A stretch of 64,000 nt of DNA from CBDAQV01 sp965199335 (GCA_965199335.1 CBDAQZ010000004.1:248001-312000); one strand, 5' to 3'. Counted from the first letter of the stretch, positions 1 to 9,413 are shown. Notes: generated by a model not told the origin, from the sequence alone. Numbers and translations: made by a program.

Positions 1-174
1 CGACGCGCCCGGCTCCACATAGGTCTCGACAAGCTGGTAGCCGCGTGAGGCGCACCAGGCTTCGCCTTGGCGCTTCTGGTCGGGGATGGAGACATCGTGT
101 TCGGCCTGCCGCGCCGTCGAGACGCGCAGATAGAGGGCGGCTCGTGCCCCTGTGGCTTTCTGGGGCACGGTCAT
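1..174 (-). CDS. Serine recombinase, N-terminal part (runs off the window)
   Basis: The first 58 residues of a site-specific recombinase of the resolvase/invertase family are encoded leftward and cut by the window edge. The start is the ATG at 172-174, preceded by a GAAGGAG-type ribosome site about 10 bases upstream. The segment ALYLRVSTARQ carries the family's nucleophilic serine at about residue 19, followed by a conserved pattern ending in IPDQ that is typical of large serine integrases. The catalytic core beyond residue 58 and any C-terminal zinc ribbon lie outside, so it is unknown whether this is a small resolvase or a large integrase. It lies 21 bases after a small gene and probably shares its transcript. 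It may mark the edge of an integrated element. Confidence 0.85.
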   Translation of the reverse strand, partial: MTVPQKATGARAALYLRVSTARQAEHDVSIPDQKRQGEAWCASRGYQLVETYVEPGAS

Positions 175-195
175 GGCCTGTCTCTCCTTCTCAAG

Positions 196-420
196 TCACC
201 GGCACGGCCCCAACAACTCATCGAACAGGTCGCCGAACCACCGCTCGAACACGTCCACCTCGGCCTCCGTGACCTGGACAGGCTCGGGCCAGTCGTCGGT
301 GACGGTCCAGGTCGAGAGGTCATGTTTCGGCGGTCGCCCTGGAAACGGCCACGGCTGGCCGAGCAACGCTTCGAGCTGCTCGGATGCGGTCGGTTGGCGT
401 TCCTTGCGAAGTCTGGCCAT
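196..420 (-). CDS. Small hypothetical protein upstream of the recombinase
   Basis: A 74-residue protein with a basic N-terminus (MARLRKERQ) and an acidic, aromatic C-terminal half (TEAEVDVFERWFGDLFDELL). It is not recognised as a named family. It ends 21 bases before the recombinase start in the same direction, so the two are likely co-transcribed. The acidic C-terminus and the position are compatible with a recombinase accessory protein, but that is only a guess from context. Coding potential is supported by the close spacing to a clear gene and the absence of a better frame. Confidence 0.55.
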   Translation of the reverse strand: MARLRKERQPTASEQLEALLGQPWPFPGRPPKHDLSTWTVTDDWPEPVQVTEAEVDVFERWFGDLFDELLGPCR

Positions 421-567
421 GGCGGCAGGATCGCCGAAACAGGCCCTTGGAAGAATAGCCTCTGTTTACGCTTGGCTTTGCCTCGTATCCGGGCGCAAAA
501 ATACTTGCCGGAGCGCGGCGAGACGATGAGGTGGACGGGCGATATACATCCGGCGGACGCAAGCGTA

Positions 568-1620
568 TCAGGCGAGGCCATACCATGCTCCCCGGCCAGC
601 CCCATGCAGGACCAGATGGCCCTGTTCGACCAATGCCTTCAGATGGTCCTTGATCGTGTTGCGGCTGGCGCCGCTGACCCGCACGGCCTCGGCCACCGTG
701 ATCCGGCCATGCCCGCGCGCCAGTTCCAGGATCAGCACCGACAGTTCCGGCAGTGCGGCGAGCATCACCCGCTCGCGCTCCATCTTCTTTTCGAGGCGCT
801 GCTTCTGGCTCTGCAAGGCCCGCAGGAAAAACTCCAGCCAGGGGTTCCAGTCCGGCGCGTCGGTGCGGATCGTACCCTGCGTCCGCCGGAGCGACAGGTA
901 ATAGCTTTCCTTGCTCTGCTCGATCACGCTCTCCAGCGAGCTGTATGGCACGTAGGCATAGCCCGCCCGCAGCAGCATCAGCGTCGTCAGGATCCGCGAC
1001 AGCCGGCCGTTGCCGTCCTGGAAGGGATGAATCTCCAGGAACACCACCACGAACACCGCGATCACCAGCAGCGGGTGAAGGCTCCTGTCCTTCTCTTTCC
1101 CGGCCACCCATTCGACCAGCTCGGCCATCCGGCGCGGTGTGTCGAAGGGCGTGGCGGTCTCGAACACCACGCCGAGGCTCCCGCCGCTCTCGTCGAAGGC
1201 TTCGACATGGTTGGGGAGCGTCTTGTAGGAGCCGCGATGCCGCTCGTCCTTCGTCGAATGGGCCAGCAGGTCGCGGTGGAACTGGCGGATATGGTTCTCA
1301 GTCAGTGCGATCGCGTCATAGGCGCTGAAAACCGTCTCCATCACCTGGGCGTAACCGGCGACCTCCTGCTCGTCGCGCGTGGTGAACGAGCCGATGCGGA
1401 TATTGCCCAGTAGCGTCTCGACCTCTCGGTCGCTGAGTCGGGCGCCCTCGATGCGGGTCGAGGAGCCGATGCTCTCGATGGTGGCGACGCGGCGCAGGCC
1501 GGACAGCCGTTCCGGCGCAATCCGGCCGATAGCCCGCCAGGCACCCTTGAACTCGTCGATCTCCGCGATCAGCGACAGGACTTCGGGGGTGATGCGAAGG
1601 GTCGCGGTGTCGATTGTCAT
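568..1620 (-). CDS. Fic family protein (AMP-transferase) with winged-helix C-terminus
   Basis: Fic proteins transfer AMP, or sometimes other phosphate-containing groups, to hydroxyl side chains of target proteins. This 350-residue protein has the complete catalytic motif HPFQDGNGRLSR at about residues 198-209, including the catalytic histidine and the phosphate-binding GNGR. The N-terminal SSTRIEG at about 53-59 matches the (S/T)xxxE(G/N) inhibitory helix, so it is a self-inhibited class II Fic protein. The last 50 or so residues (TVAEAVRVSGASRNTIKDHL) form a winged helix-turn-helix, common in chromosomal Fic-HTH proteins. Length is normal for the Fic-DUF4172-like/HTH group. No antitoxin gene is adjacent, as expected when the inhibitory motif is in cis. 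It lies upstream of the recombinase genes on the same strand with a gap of 147 bases. Confidence 0.93.
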   Translation of the reverse strand: MTIDTATLRITPEVLSLIAEIDEFKGAWRAIGRIAPERLSGLRRVATIESIGSSTRIEGARLSDREVETLLGNIRIGSFTTRDEQEVAGYAQVMETVFSAYDAIALTENHIRQFHRDLLAHSTKDERHRGSYKTLPNHVEAFDESGGSLGVVFETATPFDTPRRMAELVEWVAGKEKDRSLHPLLVIAVFVVVFLEIHPFQDGNGRLSRILTTLMLLRAGYAYVPYSSLESVIEQSKESYYLSLRRTQGTIRTDAPDWNPWLEFFLRALQSQKQRLEKKMERERVMLAALPELSVLILELARGHGRITVAEAVRVSGASRNTIKDHLKALVEQGHLVLHGAGRGAWYGLA

Positions 1621-2176
1621 TACCGTTATGCCATCCGTTTACATCTATTCCCTAAGGCAGAGCAGGCCGTTTGTCCACCCATTTTTATCCAATTAGTCTT
1701 GATAGGTTATAGGGGCGCCGCAGCGAGGCAGAGAGAATTGGAGCGGACTACACATTGCCCTCAACTTGCTGATTTTTCACACGTAAGTCCCTCTTCGGCT
1801 CACTTACGAACATTGCTGGAAAACTCGGAACATTGCGAAATCGTGCTCCAAACCATTAAAAACAAACGACCGCTCAGAGCCGCACCTTGCGGCCTTTTAT
1901 CTTGCCCTCTTTGCTTCCAAGCGTCCTTGGCCCCGCAATGCACAAATCAAAGCAACTGCATTTCGAGTTCGTCTTTGCGCTCTCTCCAGTCCGGCATGGT
2001 CTGGTTCAGTAGCAGTAGAATGTTGAAAGCTATCAGAAGCCTTATTATCAAATGTCGCGGATGGATTTTGCTGTCACGGCGTGTTGCAGAAGCGACCATT
2101 TTCCATAACATCCGAACCACGACCCGCTCCAACCGAGCGCAGGCGTGCTAGGGGTTTGAGGAGTCAGCCTAGATCT
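1621..2176. other. Intergenic stretch without a convincing gene
   Basis: These 556 bases separate two leftward genes. Several short open frames exist on both strands, but none has a convincing ribosome site, family signature or neighbour support. A leftward 61-codon frame at 1947-2132 with one hydrophobic segment is the best of them and remains doubtful. A 17-base sequence at 2097-2113 (CATTTTCCATAACATCC) recurs exactly at 39139-39155. Confidence 0.5.
2097..2113 (+). repeat. 17-base direct repeat, copy 1
   Basis: CATTTTCCATAACATCC occurs here and again at 39139-39155 in the same orientation. This copy is about 65 bases beyond the 3' end of the giant gene at 2177-8440. The other lies just before a fragment of the second giant gene. 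It may be a recombination footprint or leftover flank of a duplicated module. Confidence 0.6.
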
Positions 2177-5100
2177 CTAGCTATGCCAGGAACTGGTTAC
2201 CGCTGAGGCCAAGGTGGTTCCGTAATAGCTTGTATTTGAGAGCGATGTATTCATCGTAGTTTGCGGATTGAAGCCGGAGTTGTTGGCTGCGAATGTCGCC
2301 ATTGCCGTGATGAGATTGCTCAAGGACGTATCGAGCTTTAGTCCCGCATCGTCGACAATCTCGCTGACCTGAGAATAAGCGTTCGAATACCAGTTTTGCA
2401 GAACCACCTGTTTGGTTGTACCCAGAACGTCAACAACTAGATTGTTGCCGGTATGGATGAACCATAGGTTCTGATCCGTGCTGCCCAGGAAATCGACCTG
2501 CCCTGCCGCCGTGTTGCTCGTACTCACACCATTGCTGATAGTGTCCAGAACATCGTTAGCGTTGATCTGGTATGTATCTGAACCGCCTGCACCGAAAATT
2601 ACGTTTGTGCCTCCACTACCCACGAAAACGTCGTTCCCGGTACCACCGGTAAGGGTTCCACCGAGAGCATTACCCGTAATCGTATCGCCAGCATTATTGC
2701 CAATAACGTTCTGGATGTGAGTCAGCGAATTAGCGGTTTGGCCGGCCGGTAGGCTAAGATTGACAGTCAGAGCGCCTGGCAAGGCGCTGTCATCAAGAGT
2801 GCTGGCCCCTATGATATTATTATACAAAGAGAGTTGGCCAGGGGTTACACCTTGCAAAGTAACGGTGGAGCTACCCGCCGTCGGTGTGAGCACGTCGGCA
2901 AGGGCGGCTATACTAGTGACTGGTGTAGACAGTTGTAGAGTAGTGTTGTTACTTTCCAAGCCTGACCACCAAATCGTAATGGCGTCGGTCGAGCTATTTT
3001 GCCACACCAGATCGTCGGTTCCATCACCGTTCAGATCGGCCGCGCCAAAGTAGGTCATATTGGAGCCTACGTTTCCTATCGTAGTCTGATTATAGCCGCT
3101 GTTTTGTACTTCCCACTCATACACGTTTCCAAAATCAGCCTCACCGGAATTTCCAGAGAGCCAAATTGCGTCCTGTTCGCCATTACCGAATAGGTCTGCT
3201 GCGCCGAGACAGCTCCAACCGGTCTCGACCGACGTCGTGATGGTGCCAACAAGGGTTTGCCCTATTGAGCCCCCACCTAGACACCAATACTGGACGGCTC
3301 CGGACGATGTATTTTGTAGCAACAGATCGCTTTTGCCATCACCGTTGAAGTCGGCTACGGCGGCAATTTTGAAGCTGGTACTCAGCGAAGTACTTGAACC
3401 GTTTACCGGGGAGGATGGCGATACTCGAACGTAGTCGTCGCCAAGCTCCTGATTGCCATCAAGCTCATAGATGAAGAGCGCAGTATTTGAACCAGTAGTG
3501 GCCCAGCGAAACAGAAGGTCTTGATGGCCATCGCCATTGAAGTCACCGGCATATATCGGCCCATCGGGCATCTGCCCAAGATACGAACCACCATCCTGCG
3601 GTTCGGCCGGCGAGCCCTGATAGTTCCATGGTCCATCGGTTACAGTCACGGCGCCTGAGCCGCTGTCGCCGATCACCCAGGACCGTACGACGCCGGCATT
3701 GCTGCCACTTCCGGTGCCGGTGCCATACCAAAGCAGATCGGCAGATTGTCCTGCCTTGTCGGGTTCCGCATACAGCAGCGCCCACCCGCTCATGGAGGTG
3801 TTATTGTCGATCACGCCGCGATCTGTGTATCCGGTACCGGTTGCCGTCCACAGATCGATCTCACCGTTCGACTTATTTTGCCAAAGCAGATCGGCAAGAC
3901 CATCGCCGTTAGTGTCTACCGCCTTCAGAAAATTCCAACCAGAGCCAGGTCCGAACGGCGAAGATTCGCTGCCGGCAGATGTGACTGAATATGCATTCCC
4001 GTTTGCATCCAGGCCGATCAGATCGGCAGTCGGCACAGGCGTGCCGTTTGATATACCATAAGTGATTTTTGTACTATCGATTACGTTTTGTAGCGCTGAT
4101 AGTTTTGTTATAGGCGTCGCTAATTGTAGCGAGCTATTGTTTGCGAAACCCGACCACCAAATCGTAATCGCGTTGGTCAAGGTATTTTGCCACACCAGAT
4201 CAGCGGTTCCATCACCGTTCAGATCGGCCGCGCCGAAGTAGGTCATATTGGACCCTACCTGGCCTAGGTATATTTGATTATAGCCGCTGTTTTGGACCTC
4301 CCACTCATACACGTTTCCATAATCGGCCTCGCCGGAATTTCCGGAGAGCCAGATTGCGTCCTGTTCGCCATTGCCGAAGAGGTCTGCTGCACCAAGACAG
4401 CTCCAGCCGGTCTCGACCGAAGTCGTGATGGTGCCAACCAGGGTTTGCCCTATTGAGCCCCCACCTAAACACCAATACTGGACGGCTCCGGACAATGTAT
4501 TTTGTAGCAACAGATCGCTTTTGCCATCACCGTTGAAGTCGGCTACGGCGGCAATGTTGAAGCTGGTACTCAACGAAGTACTTGAACCGTTTACCGGGGA
4601 GGATGGCGATACTCGAACGTAGTCGTCGCCAAGCTCCTGATTGCCATCGAGTTCATAGATGAAAAGCGCAGTATTTGAACCAGTGGTGGCCCAGCGAAAC
4701 AGCAGGTCTTGATGGCCATCGCCATTGAAGTCACCTGCGTATATCGGCCCATCGGGCATCTGCCCAAGATACGAACCACCATCCTGCGGGGCGGCCGGCG
4801 CCCCCTGATAGTTCCATGGACCATCGGTTACGGTCACGGCCCCCGAACCACCATCGCCGATCACCCAGGACCGTACGACGCCGGCGTTGCTGCCACTCCC
4901 GGTGCCTGTGCCATACCAAAGCAGATCGGCAGGTTGTCCTGCCTTGTCGGGTTCGGCATACAGCAACGCCCATCCGGTCATAGAGGTGTTATTGTCGATC
5001 ACGCCGCGATCGATGTATCCGGTACCCGTTGCCGTCCACAAATCGATCTGGCCGGTCGATTGGCTCTGCCAGAGTATATCAGCGAGACCGTCGCCGTTAG

Positions 5101-8100
5101 TGTCTACCGCCGTCAAAAAGTTCCATCCCGAACCAGAACCCGGACTTGTCTTTGTTATCTCCGCCCCGGTTGCAGTAGCCGATACAAGCTGGGTGCCTCC
5201 CAGGCCTATGATTGCATATTCCCTGCTGATCACATCCGTCAGCTTCACCGTTCCGTTCGCCGGGTTGCTTAAATCCAGAATGTCCGATGATGAACCTGAT
5301 CCCGGTGTAAAGTTAAATACTTGATCCTGACCATCCGCCGGGGTGAACTCGAATGTATCCTGGCTGTTCGTTCCATAATAACTGGTTGTGCCTGGCATTC
5401 CATCCTGAACGCCCCATGCCGCGTCTATTGCCGTGGTCAAGGCAGCGTTTGTGGGCATGACCGTTGCGGCTTGCGGATTGAACGATGTATTTGCCGAACT
5501 GTATGTAGCCATGGCGGTGACGAGGGCCTGCACCTTCGCGTTTGTCAGTGTGGCATCGCTGGCAACGATGCTGGCGACCTGTGCGTAGGCATCGCCGCTC
5601 ACGAACCAGTTCTCCACGATCACCTGCTCCGTCGTGCCCAGCACGTCGATCACCAGGTTGTTGTTGACGTTCATGAACCACAGCTGGTTCGATGCTTCCG
5701 TCACAGGATGTGGCTGCGCCGGTTCTGTCTGCTGGCCATAAAACAGGATCGTTCCCGCCGGCGCGTTCGATGTCGATACGCCATTGAAGATCTCGTCGGT
5801 CTCGCCGCTGACGGGCGAGATACTGTAAGCATCGTTGCCGCCATCTCCCGTCATCGTGTAGGTCAGGCTGCCATCGACGGTCAGTGGGACGATATCGCCC
5901 TCGTTCTGAAAAGCGTCGTTCCCCGTTGAGCCGTGATTGCCAACTGTCCCGCTGCCTAGAAATATCTGGCTCGATCCCAGGCCATGGCCGTTAAAATCGA
6001 TATTCGCGCCGCCGCTTGGGGCCATGATGGTCTTGACGCCGGTGCGGCCTGAGACGGTATCGGTAATCGTGATAGTCTTGCTCGACGGCGTATAGGTCAC
6101 CGTATATTGGCTCTGCGCGCCGGTGAAGGCAATGTTGGTCACACCGCCGCTCAGCGTCGCCGTATCCGTGCCTGCCCCGGCAGTCCACATGTCGGGATGG
6201 CCGAACGTAGCATTGGGATTGTCAAACACGATCGAGCCGCTGCCCGACCCGTCCATGACCGACACGGTGCCGAACGGTGGGCTGGGCGTCAGCGTGATAC
6301 CCGTACCGCTCTGGCTGTCGCCATACGCGGCCTGGACGGGCGCTGTGCCGTTCGCGCCTTGCATGTAGGTCACGCCAGCGATGGTCAGAGTCGGCGGATT
6401 ACCGGCGATCAGGTAGGTATCCTCCGATGGCACGATTGCCAGCGGGTCGCCGTTATTGTCGATGACAAAGGTCTTGTCGCCGTCTGTTACGCCAGGCAGG
6501 TCGTAGGCGTCGGAGATCGACATGGTGCTGACGTTCAGGACGTAATCGACGGCGTTGTTGGTAGCGCCGCCGTAATAAGCACCCGAGGCCTGGCCCTCGG
6601 TTGCCAGCGGAATGTGAATGGCGGTCCCCGGCGTCGGAGTTGCGCCTTCCTGCGGATTGATCGCCTGTAGGATGGCGGCGGTCTGCACCGTGCCTGTATT
6701 CGACAGGAGTGTCGCGATGGATGGCCATGTATCGCCCGGCTGCACGTCGTACCATCCCGCGAACGGCAATTGCTGCGAACCTGCGCTGGTGCTGACCAGG
6801 ACGCCACCGACAACAGAGCCACCCGACACCGCAACCGGTGCGAACGACACGACGTTGACCCCGCTGCCGGCGCCGCTGTAAAGCACCGTGCCGCTGTCGT
6901 TGACAACGATGAACTTGCCGCCATTGGAACCGGTCGCCCCCGTCACGAAATACCGGTCAGTGTCGGTATTGTAGTAACAGCACTGGGCCGACGTCAGCCC
7001 GTGCAGGATATCGATCGAGGGCAGGCTTGTACCCTCAGCGGTGCCGTAAATATTGACTGAGGTTCCGGCCGCTAGGGTGGCGGACACCGTATCGCCCGGA
7101 TTGATTCCGGCAAGGAAGTAAGGATCGAGCCCCAGCTCGGCCGCGATCTGCGTCAGCGTGGCGCCGCCGGTGGACACCGTATAGGTGGTGGCGATACTGG
7201 CCCCCCCGGCGACCGCGAAAGTCGGCACCACGCCCACGCCGTGACCCATAATGGTCTCGGTGCCGCCGGAGGAGAATGCGATGACGGTTTGAACAAGAGC
7301 GCCGCCGCCGTCCAGGCCCATGTAGTCCTGGTCGATCTCGATCGCAGTGGCAGCGCCGAACGTGCCGCGCGCCTCATAATCCGATACGATCGATTCGACG
7401 TTTGAGCCTGTTACCAAGAACGAATTATTTGCCCCTAAATCCAGAACGCTTTTGAAATCGCCAGATGCACTTTGAGAATCAGTTGCATTCAATGCCGAAG
7501 ATTGCTGAACGCCGTCGCCATCGTGAATAATGATTTTCGTTGCGTTTCCGCTACTATCCGTCTGTAATTGTACGGCAGTGACGGCTGCCCACATCGCTAA
7601 CGTAATCGCTTTATTCTGGACGGTTACGTTAGCGCCGTCTCTTGCCAGCAGGTTTGGATTTGTCCCGTCTCCTGGATTAAAGAAGGCTGCCAAATCACCG
7701 ATCAGGGGACGGGACGCAATTAAAGTGGCATTTTGTTGCTGAATTTCCTGCTGCGCTGCAGTCGTAAGCTGACCTTGGTTTGAGTTCGTTGTTGAAGGGA
7801 GCTGAAAGGGAAGGAACTGCGAATCCTCTGGTGCGACCTGTCCTTCGATAAAAAGCTCGTTATAAAAGCCGGCTGCCTCACTAAGAAGCTGATCTGCAAG
7901 GCTGATCATAGGAGAAAGCGCGAGAGCCTGCGGGTTGTGTTCCTCAGCATCATAAGGATCGGGAGGTAAGTTAGAGCCCGTCGGAAGATAACTGGCGAAC
8001 GTCCCGGACGCATCTATATATTGCCCGGTTTCTTTAGAAAGATACTCTGCAATATAATTGACACTAGCTTCTGCGTTGGCTGTACTCGAAAAATTGACTA

Positions 8101-8440
8101 GGCAGGTAATTACTATACTGGAATTAGCTTGTGTTATTGTATAAGAGCCGCTCGCCCCAATAGTAGTATTTGAAATACTGTAATTTACATTAACGGCAGG
8201 AGAGTTTGAAAACAAATTGGAGTTTGACGAAGAAATATCGTAATATGAATTTAATTCTCCAAGCAAAACCGGTGACGATCCCACAATATCACAAAGATAA
8301 TTAAACGCATATTCATACTGGGCACTGTAATTTAAAGCGGCGCCAAAATCTCTTTGCAAATAGGATGCAAGACTTGGGTCATAGTCTTGGGTATTGCTCT
8401 GATCGAGCAGTGCATTGTAGTTACCGTTTAGGTCAGCCAT
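2177..8440 (-). CDS. Giant secreted repeat protein 1 (LysM-like, FG-GAP and calcium-binding repeats)
   Basis: This 2087-residue acidic, Asn/Gly/Ser/Thr-rich protein has no classical signal peptide. Its end carries glycine-rich calcium-binding repeats (GGTGNDVFVGSGG, about 1920-1970) and a haemolysin-type related domain (NNLVVDVLGTTKQVVLQNWY, about 1990), a layout expected for type I secretion. From the N-terminus there is an AT-rich 350-residue head, two LysM-like segments at about 418-465 and 563-612, an internal copy of the C-terminal module at about 915-1040, and two near-identical blocks of FG-GAP/VCBS-like repeats (AADLNGDGTADLVWQN and variants) at about 1100-1830. The C-terminus (SYYGT...SWHS) matches that of the second giant protein. 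It starts 16 bases after a small secreted-protein gene, so they form an operon. A surface or extracellular adhesion role is inferred from architecture only. No type I exporter is visible in the window. Confidence 0.85.
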   Translation of the reverse strand: MADLNGNYNALLDQSNTQDYDPSLASYLQRDFGAALNYSAQYEYAFNYLCDIVGSSPVLLGELNSYYDISSSNSNLFSNSPAVNVNYSISNTTIGASGSYTITQANSSIVITCLVNFSSTANAEASVNYIAEYLSKETGQYIDASGTFASYLPTGSNLPPDPYDAEEHNPQALALSPMISLADQLLSEAAGFYNELFIEGQVAPEDSQFLPFQLPSTTNSNQGQLTTAAQQEIQQQNATLIASRPLIGDLAAFFNPGDGTNPNLLARDGANVTVQNKAITLAMWAAVTAVQLQTDSSGNATKIIIHDGDGVQQSSALNATDSQSASGDFKSVLDLGANNSFLVTGSNVESIVSDYEARGTFGAATAIEIDQDYMGLDGGGALVQTVIAFSSGGTETIMGHGVGVVPTFAVAGGASIATTYTVSTGGATLTQIAAELGLDPYFLAGINPGDTVSATLAAGTSVNIYGTAEGTSLPSIDILHGLTSAQCCYYNTDTDRYFVTGATGSNGGKFIVVNDSGTVLYSGAGSGVNVVSFAPVAVSGGSVVGGVLVSTSAGSQQLPFAGWYDVQPGDTWPSIATLLSNTGTVQTAAILQAINPQEGATPTPGTAIHIPLATEGQASGAYYGGATNNAVDYVLNVSTMSISDAYDLPGVTDGDKTFVIDNNGDPLAIVPSEDTYLIAGNPPTLTIAGVTYMQGANGTAPVQAAYGDSQSGTGITLTPSPPFGTVSVMDGSGSGSIVFDNPNATFGHPDMWTAGAGTDTATLSGGVTNIAFTGAQSQYTVTYTPSSKTITITDTVSGRTGVKTIMAPSGGANIDFNGHGLGSSQIFLGSGTVGNHGSTGNDAFQNEGDIVPLTVDGSLTYTMTGDGGNDAYSISPVSGETDEIFNGVSTSNAPAGTILFYGQQTEPAQPHPVTEASNQLWFMNVNNNLVIDVLGTTEQVIVENWFVSGDAYAQVASIVASDATLTNAKVQALVTAMATYSSANTSFNPQAATVMPTNAALTTAIDAAWGVQDGMPGTTSYYGTNSQDTFEFTPADGQDQVFNFTPGSGSSSDILDLSNPANGTVKLTDVISREYAIIGLGGTQLVSATATGAEITKTSPGSGSGWNFLTAVDTNGDGLADILWQSQSTGQIDLWTATGTGYIDRGVIDNNTSMTGWALLYAEPDKAGQPADLLWYGTGTGSGSNAGVVRSWVIGDGGSGAVTVTDGPWNYQGAPAAPQDGGSYLGQMPDGPIYAGDFNGDGHQDLLFRWATTGSNTALFIYELDGNQELGDDYVRVSPSSPVNGSSTSLSTSFNIAAVADFNGDGKSDLLLQNTLSGAVQYWCLGGGSIGQTLVGTITTSVETGWSCLGAADLFGNGEQDAIWLSGNSGEADYGNVYEWEVQNSGYNQIYLGQVGSNMTYFGAADLNGDGTADLVWQNTLTNAITIWWSGFANNSSLQLATPITKLSALQNVIDSTKITYGISNGTPVPTADLIGLDANGNAYSVTSAGSESSPFGPGSGWNFLKAVDTNGDGLADLLWQNKSNGEIDLWTATGTGYTDRGVIDNNTSMSGWALLYAEPDKAGQSADLLWYGTGTGSGSNAGVVRSWVIGDSGSGAVTVTDGPWNYQGSPAEPQDGGSYLGQMPDGPIYAGDFNGDGHQDLLFRWATTGSNTALFIYELDGNQELGDDYVRVSPSSPVNGSSTSLSTSFKIAAVADFNGDGKSDLLLQNTSSGAVQYWCLGGGSIGQTLVGTITTSVETGWSCLGAADLFGNGEQDAIWLSGNSGEADFGNVYEWEVQNSGYNQTTIGNVGSNMTYFGAADLNGDGTDDLVWQNSSTDAITIWWSGLESNNTTLQLSTPVTSIAALADVLTPTAGSSTVTLQGVTPGQLSLYNNIIGASTLDDSALPGALTVNLSLPAGQTANSLTHIQNVIGNNAGDTITGNALGGTLTGGTGNDVFVGSGGTNVIFGAGGSDTYQINANDVLDTISNGVSTSNTAAGQVDFLGSTDQNLWFIHTGNNLVVDVLGTTKQVVLQNWYSNAYSQVSEIVDDAGLKLDTSLSNLITAMATFAANNSGFNPQTTMNTSLSNTSYYGTTLASAVTSSWHS
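2960..3950 (-). repeat. Tandem block B of the FG-GAP region in giant protein 1
   Basis: About 990 bases that are nearly identical to 4148-5138, displaced by exactly 1188 bases (396 codons). The displacement keeps the reading frame. Each block encodes about 330 residues with several FG-GAP-type motifs (DFNGDGHQDLL, DFNGDGKSDLL, DLNGDGTDDLV). The high DNA identity suggests recent duplication or ongoing gene conversion. Confidence 0.85.
4148..5138 (-). repeat. Tandem block A of the FG-GAP region in giant protein 1
   Basis: This is the partner of the block at 2960-3950 and is translated first because the gene runs leftward. Differences between the blocks are mostly single bases scattered along the unit. 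Confidence 0.85.
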
Positions 8441-8456
8441 ATCTACCTGGATACAT

Positions 8457-9176
8457 TTATTTGGGGGAGACCGGGACTACCGGCTGGCTAGTAAATGCTG
8501 ATATATCGTCTAGCCCCATCTGAAAGACAGGCTTATAGTTTTTAGGCGGACCGCCAACATATTGGTTTATAATAATTTTAGGAGTCCAACCCGATTCATT
8601 AACCCCTGAAGATAGAGTTAGGGTATGACCGTTTTTCTGTTCAGGCGTAGCCCACTTCTTAAAATTTTCTACAAGTGGCTTATAATTGTGCTGAACATCA
8701 ATATACAAAGTATACTCCAATCCTGGAGTCATTAATTGAGATGAAGTTGTGGGCACAGCATAAGAAATGACAAAAGTAGAGTCTTTCGTATTTGCAGTCC
8801 GTTGGTAGCACGTACCATCCTGATCTTTTGTTTTTACGCCCTGAGGTGCAGGCGCAGAAAATTTGACATCAAATGTCTTCTCAATAAATTCCAAATCACG
8901 AAGATCGCCATGATTCCAGATGGCATCAATCTTGTTGAGCAGAGCCGTATGTAGGGCGTCATTACGACGTGAGGAGCCATCCGAGCTGTCCTGAGCTGTA
9001 TCAAATGTTGTTACCGGCGCTATTGGAATAGCAAGATTTTGCGGAACAGTTTGGGCAGAAGATGAGGATGATTGTGCACTCACTTGTCCTGGGACACTGA
9101 TCGCAATGCCGACGAAGATTAACCTTCCAATGGCTAGACATCTATCCCTTAGTAGGGCCGCATTGTTTGGTCTCAT
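8457..9176 (-). CDS. Small secreted protein A, partner of giant protein 1
   Basis: A 239-residue protein with a clear export signal: a hydrophobic run (IGRLIFVGIAISVPG) followed by the likely cleavage site VSAQS at about residues 33-37. The mature part has a short motif (GDLRDLEFIEKTFDVKF) shared in related form with three other proteins here, at 9488-10183, 39467-40123 and 41617-42189. I do not recognise a named family. The gene ends 16 bases before the giant gene, so translation is probably coupled. Cargo chaperoning, display or processing of the giant protein are all possible. Nothing in the sequence decides between them. Confidence 0.75.
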   Translation of the reverse strand: MRPNNAALLRDRCLAIGRLIFVGIAISVPGQVSAQSSSSSAQTVPQNLAIPIAPVTTFDTAQDSSDGSSRRNDALHTALLNKIDAIWNHGDLRDLEFIEKTFDVKFSAPAPQGVKTKDQDGTCYQRTANTKDSTFVISYAVPTTSSQLMTPGLEYTLYIDVQHNYKPLVENFKKWATPEQKNGHTLTLSSGVNESGWTPKIIINQYVGGPPKNYKPVFQMGLDDISAFTSQPVVPVSPK

Positions 9177-9241
9177 TCTGTGTCCTTTTGTTTGCCCTTT
9201 TTTGCTCCAACTTTTTCAGGAAAACAATGTAAATCTAACGG

Positions 9242-9413
9242 TTATTTCTTTGCATAAGCCAAACAAGACATTTCATAATTTGCAGCGTCGACGATGTCTG
9301 CCCAATCGTCTAAGATTTGGCAGAGCCTGACGAACTCTTGCAGAAAATCTTCGACTGTCACGCTACGTTTTGCGGCGATGTCTGATAGCGCGCTACTAAG
9401 CTCGATAACGTTC
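9242..9413 (-). pseudogene. Remnant of the 65-residue ribbon-helix-helix-like gene
   Basis: Reading leftward, this stretch encodes a protein fragment (SALSDIAAKRSVTVEDF and beyond) that is clearly homologous along its length to the intact gene at 51736-51933. The frame stays open to a TAA at 9242-9244, but it has no start codon. A TAG lies one codon upstream of the fragment, and the first few residues of the intact protein are missing. It is therefore a truncated copy. The intact relative is coupled to the P450-LuxI gene, so this remnant hints that a related module once lay beside the first giant-protein locus. Confidence 0.75.

Noticed and set aside
67..1413. Rightward frame of 448 codons over the Fic and small genes
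   Set aside because: It runs antisense to a Fic gene with an intact catalytic motif and has no family features.
1699..2151. Rightward 150-codon frame in the gap before giant gene 1
   Set aside because: No ribosome site, no domain and frequent rare residues; composition fits non-coding DNA.
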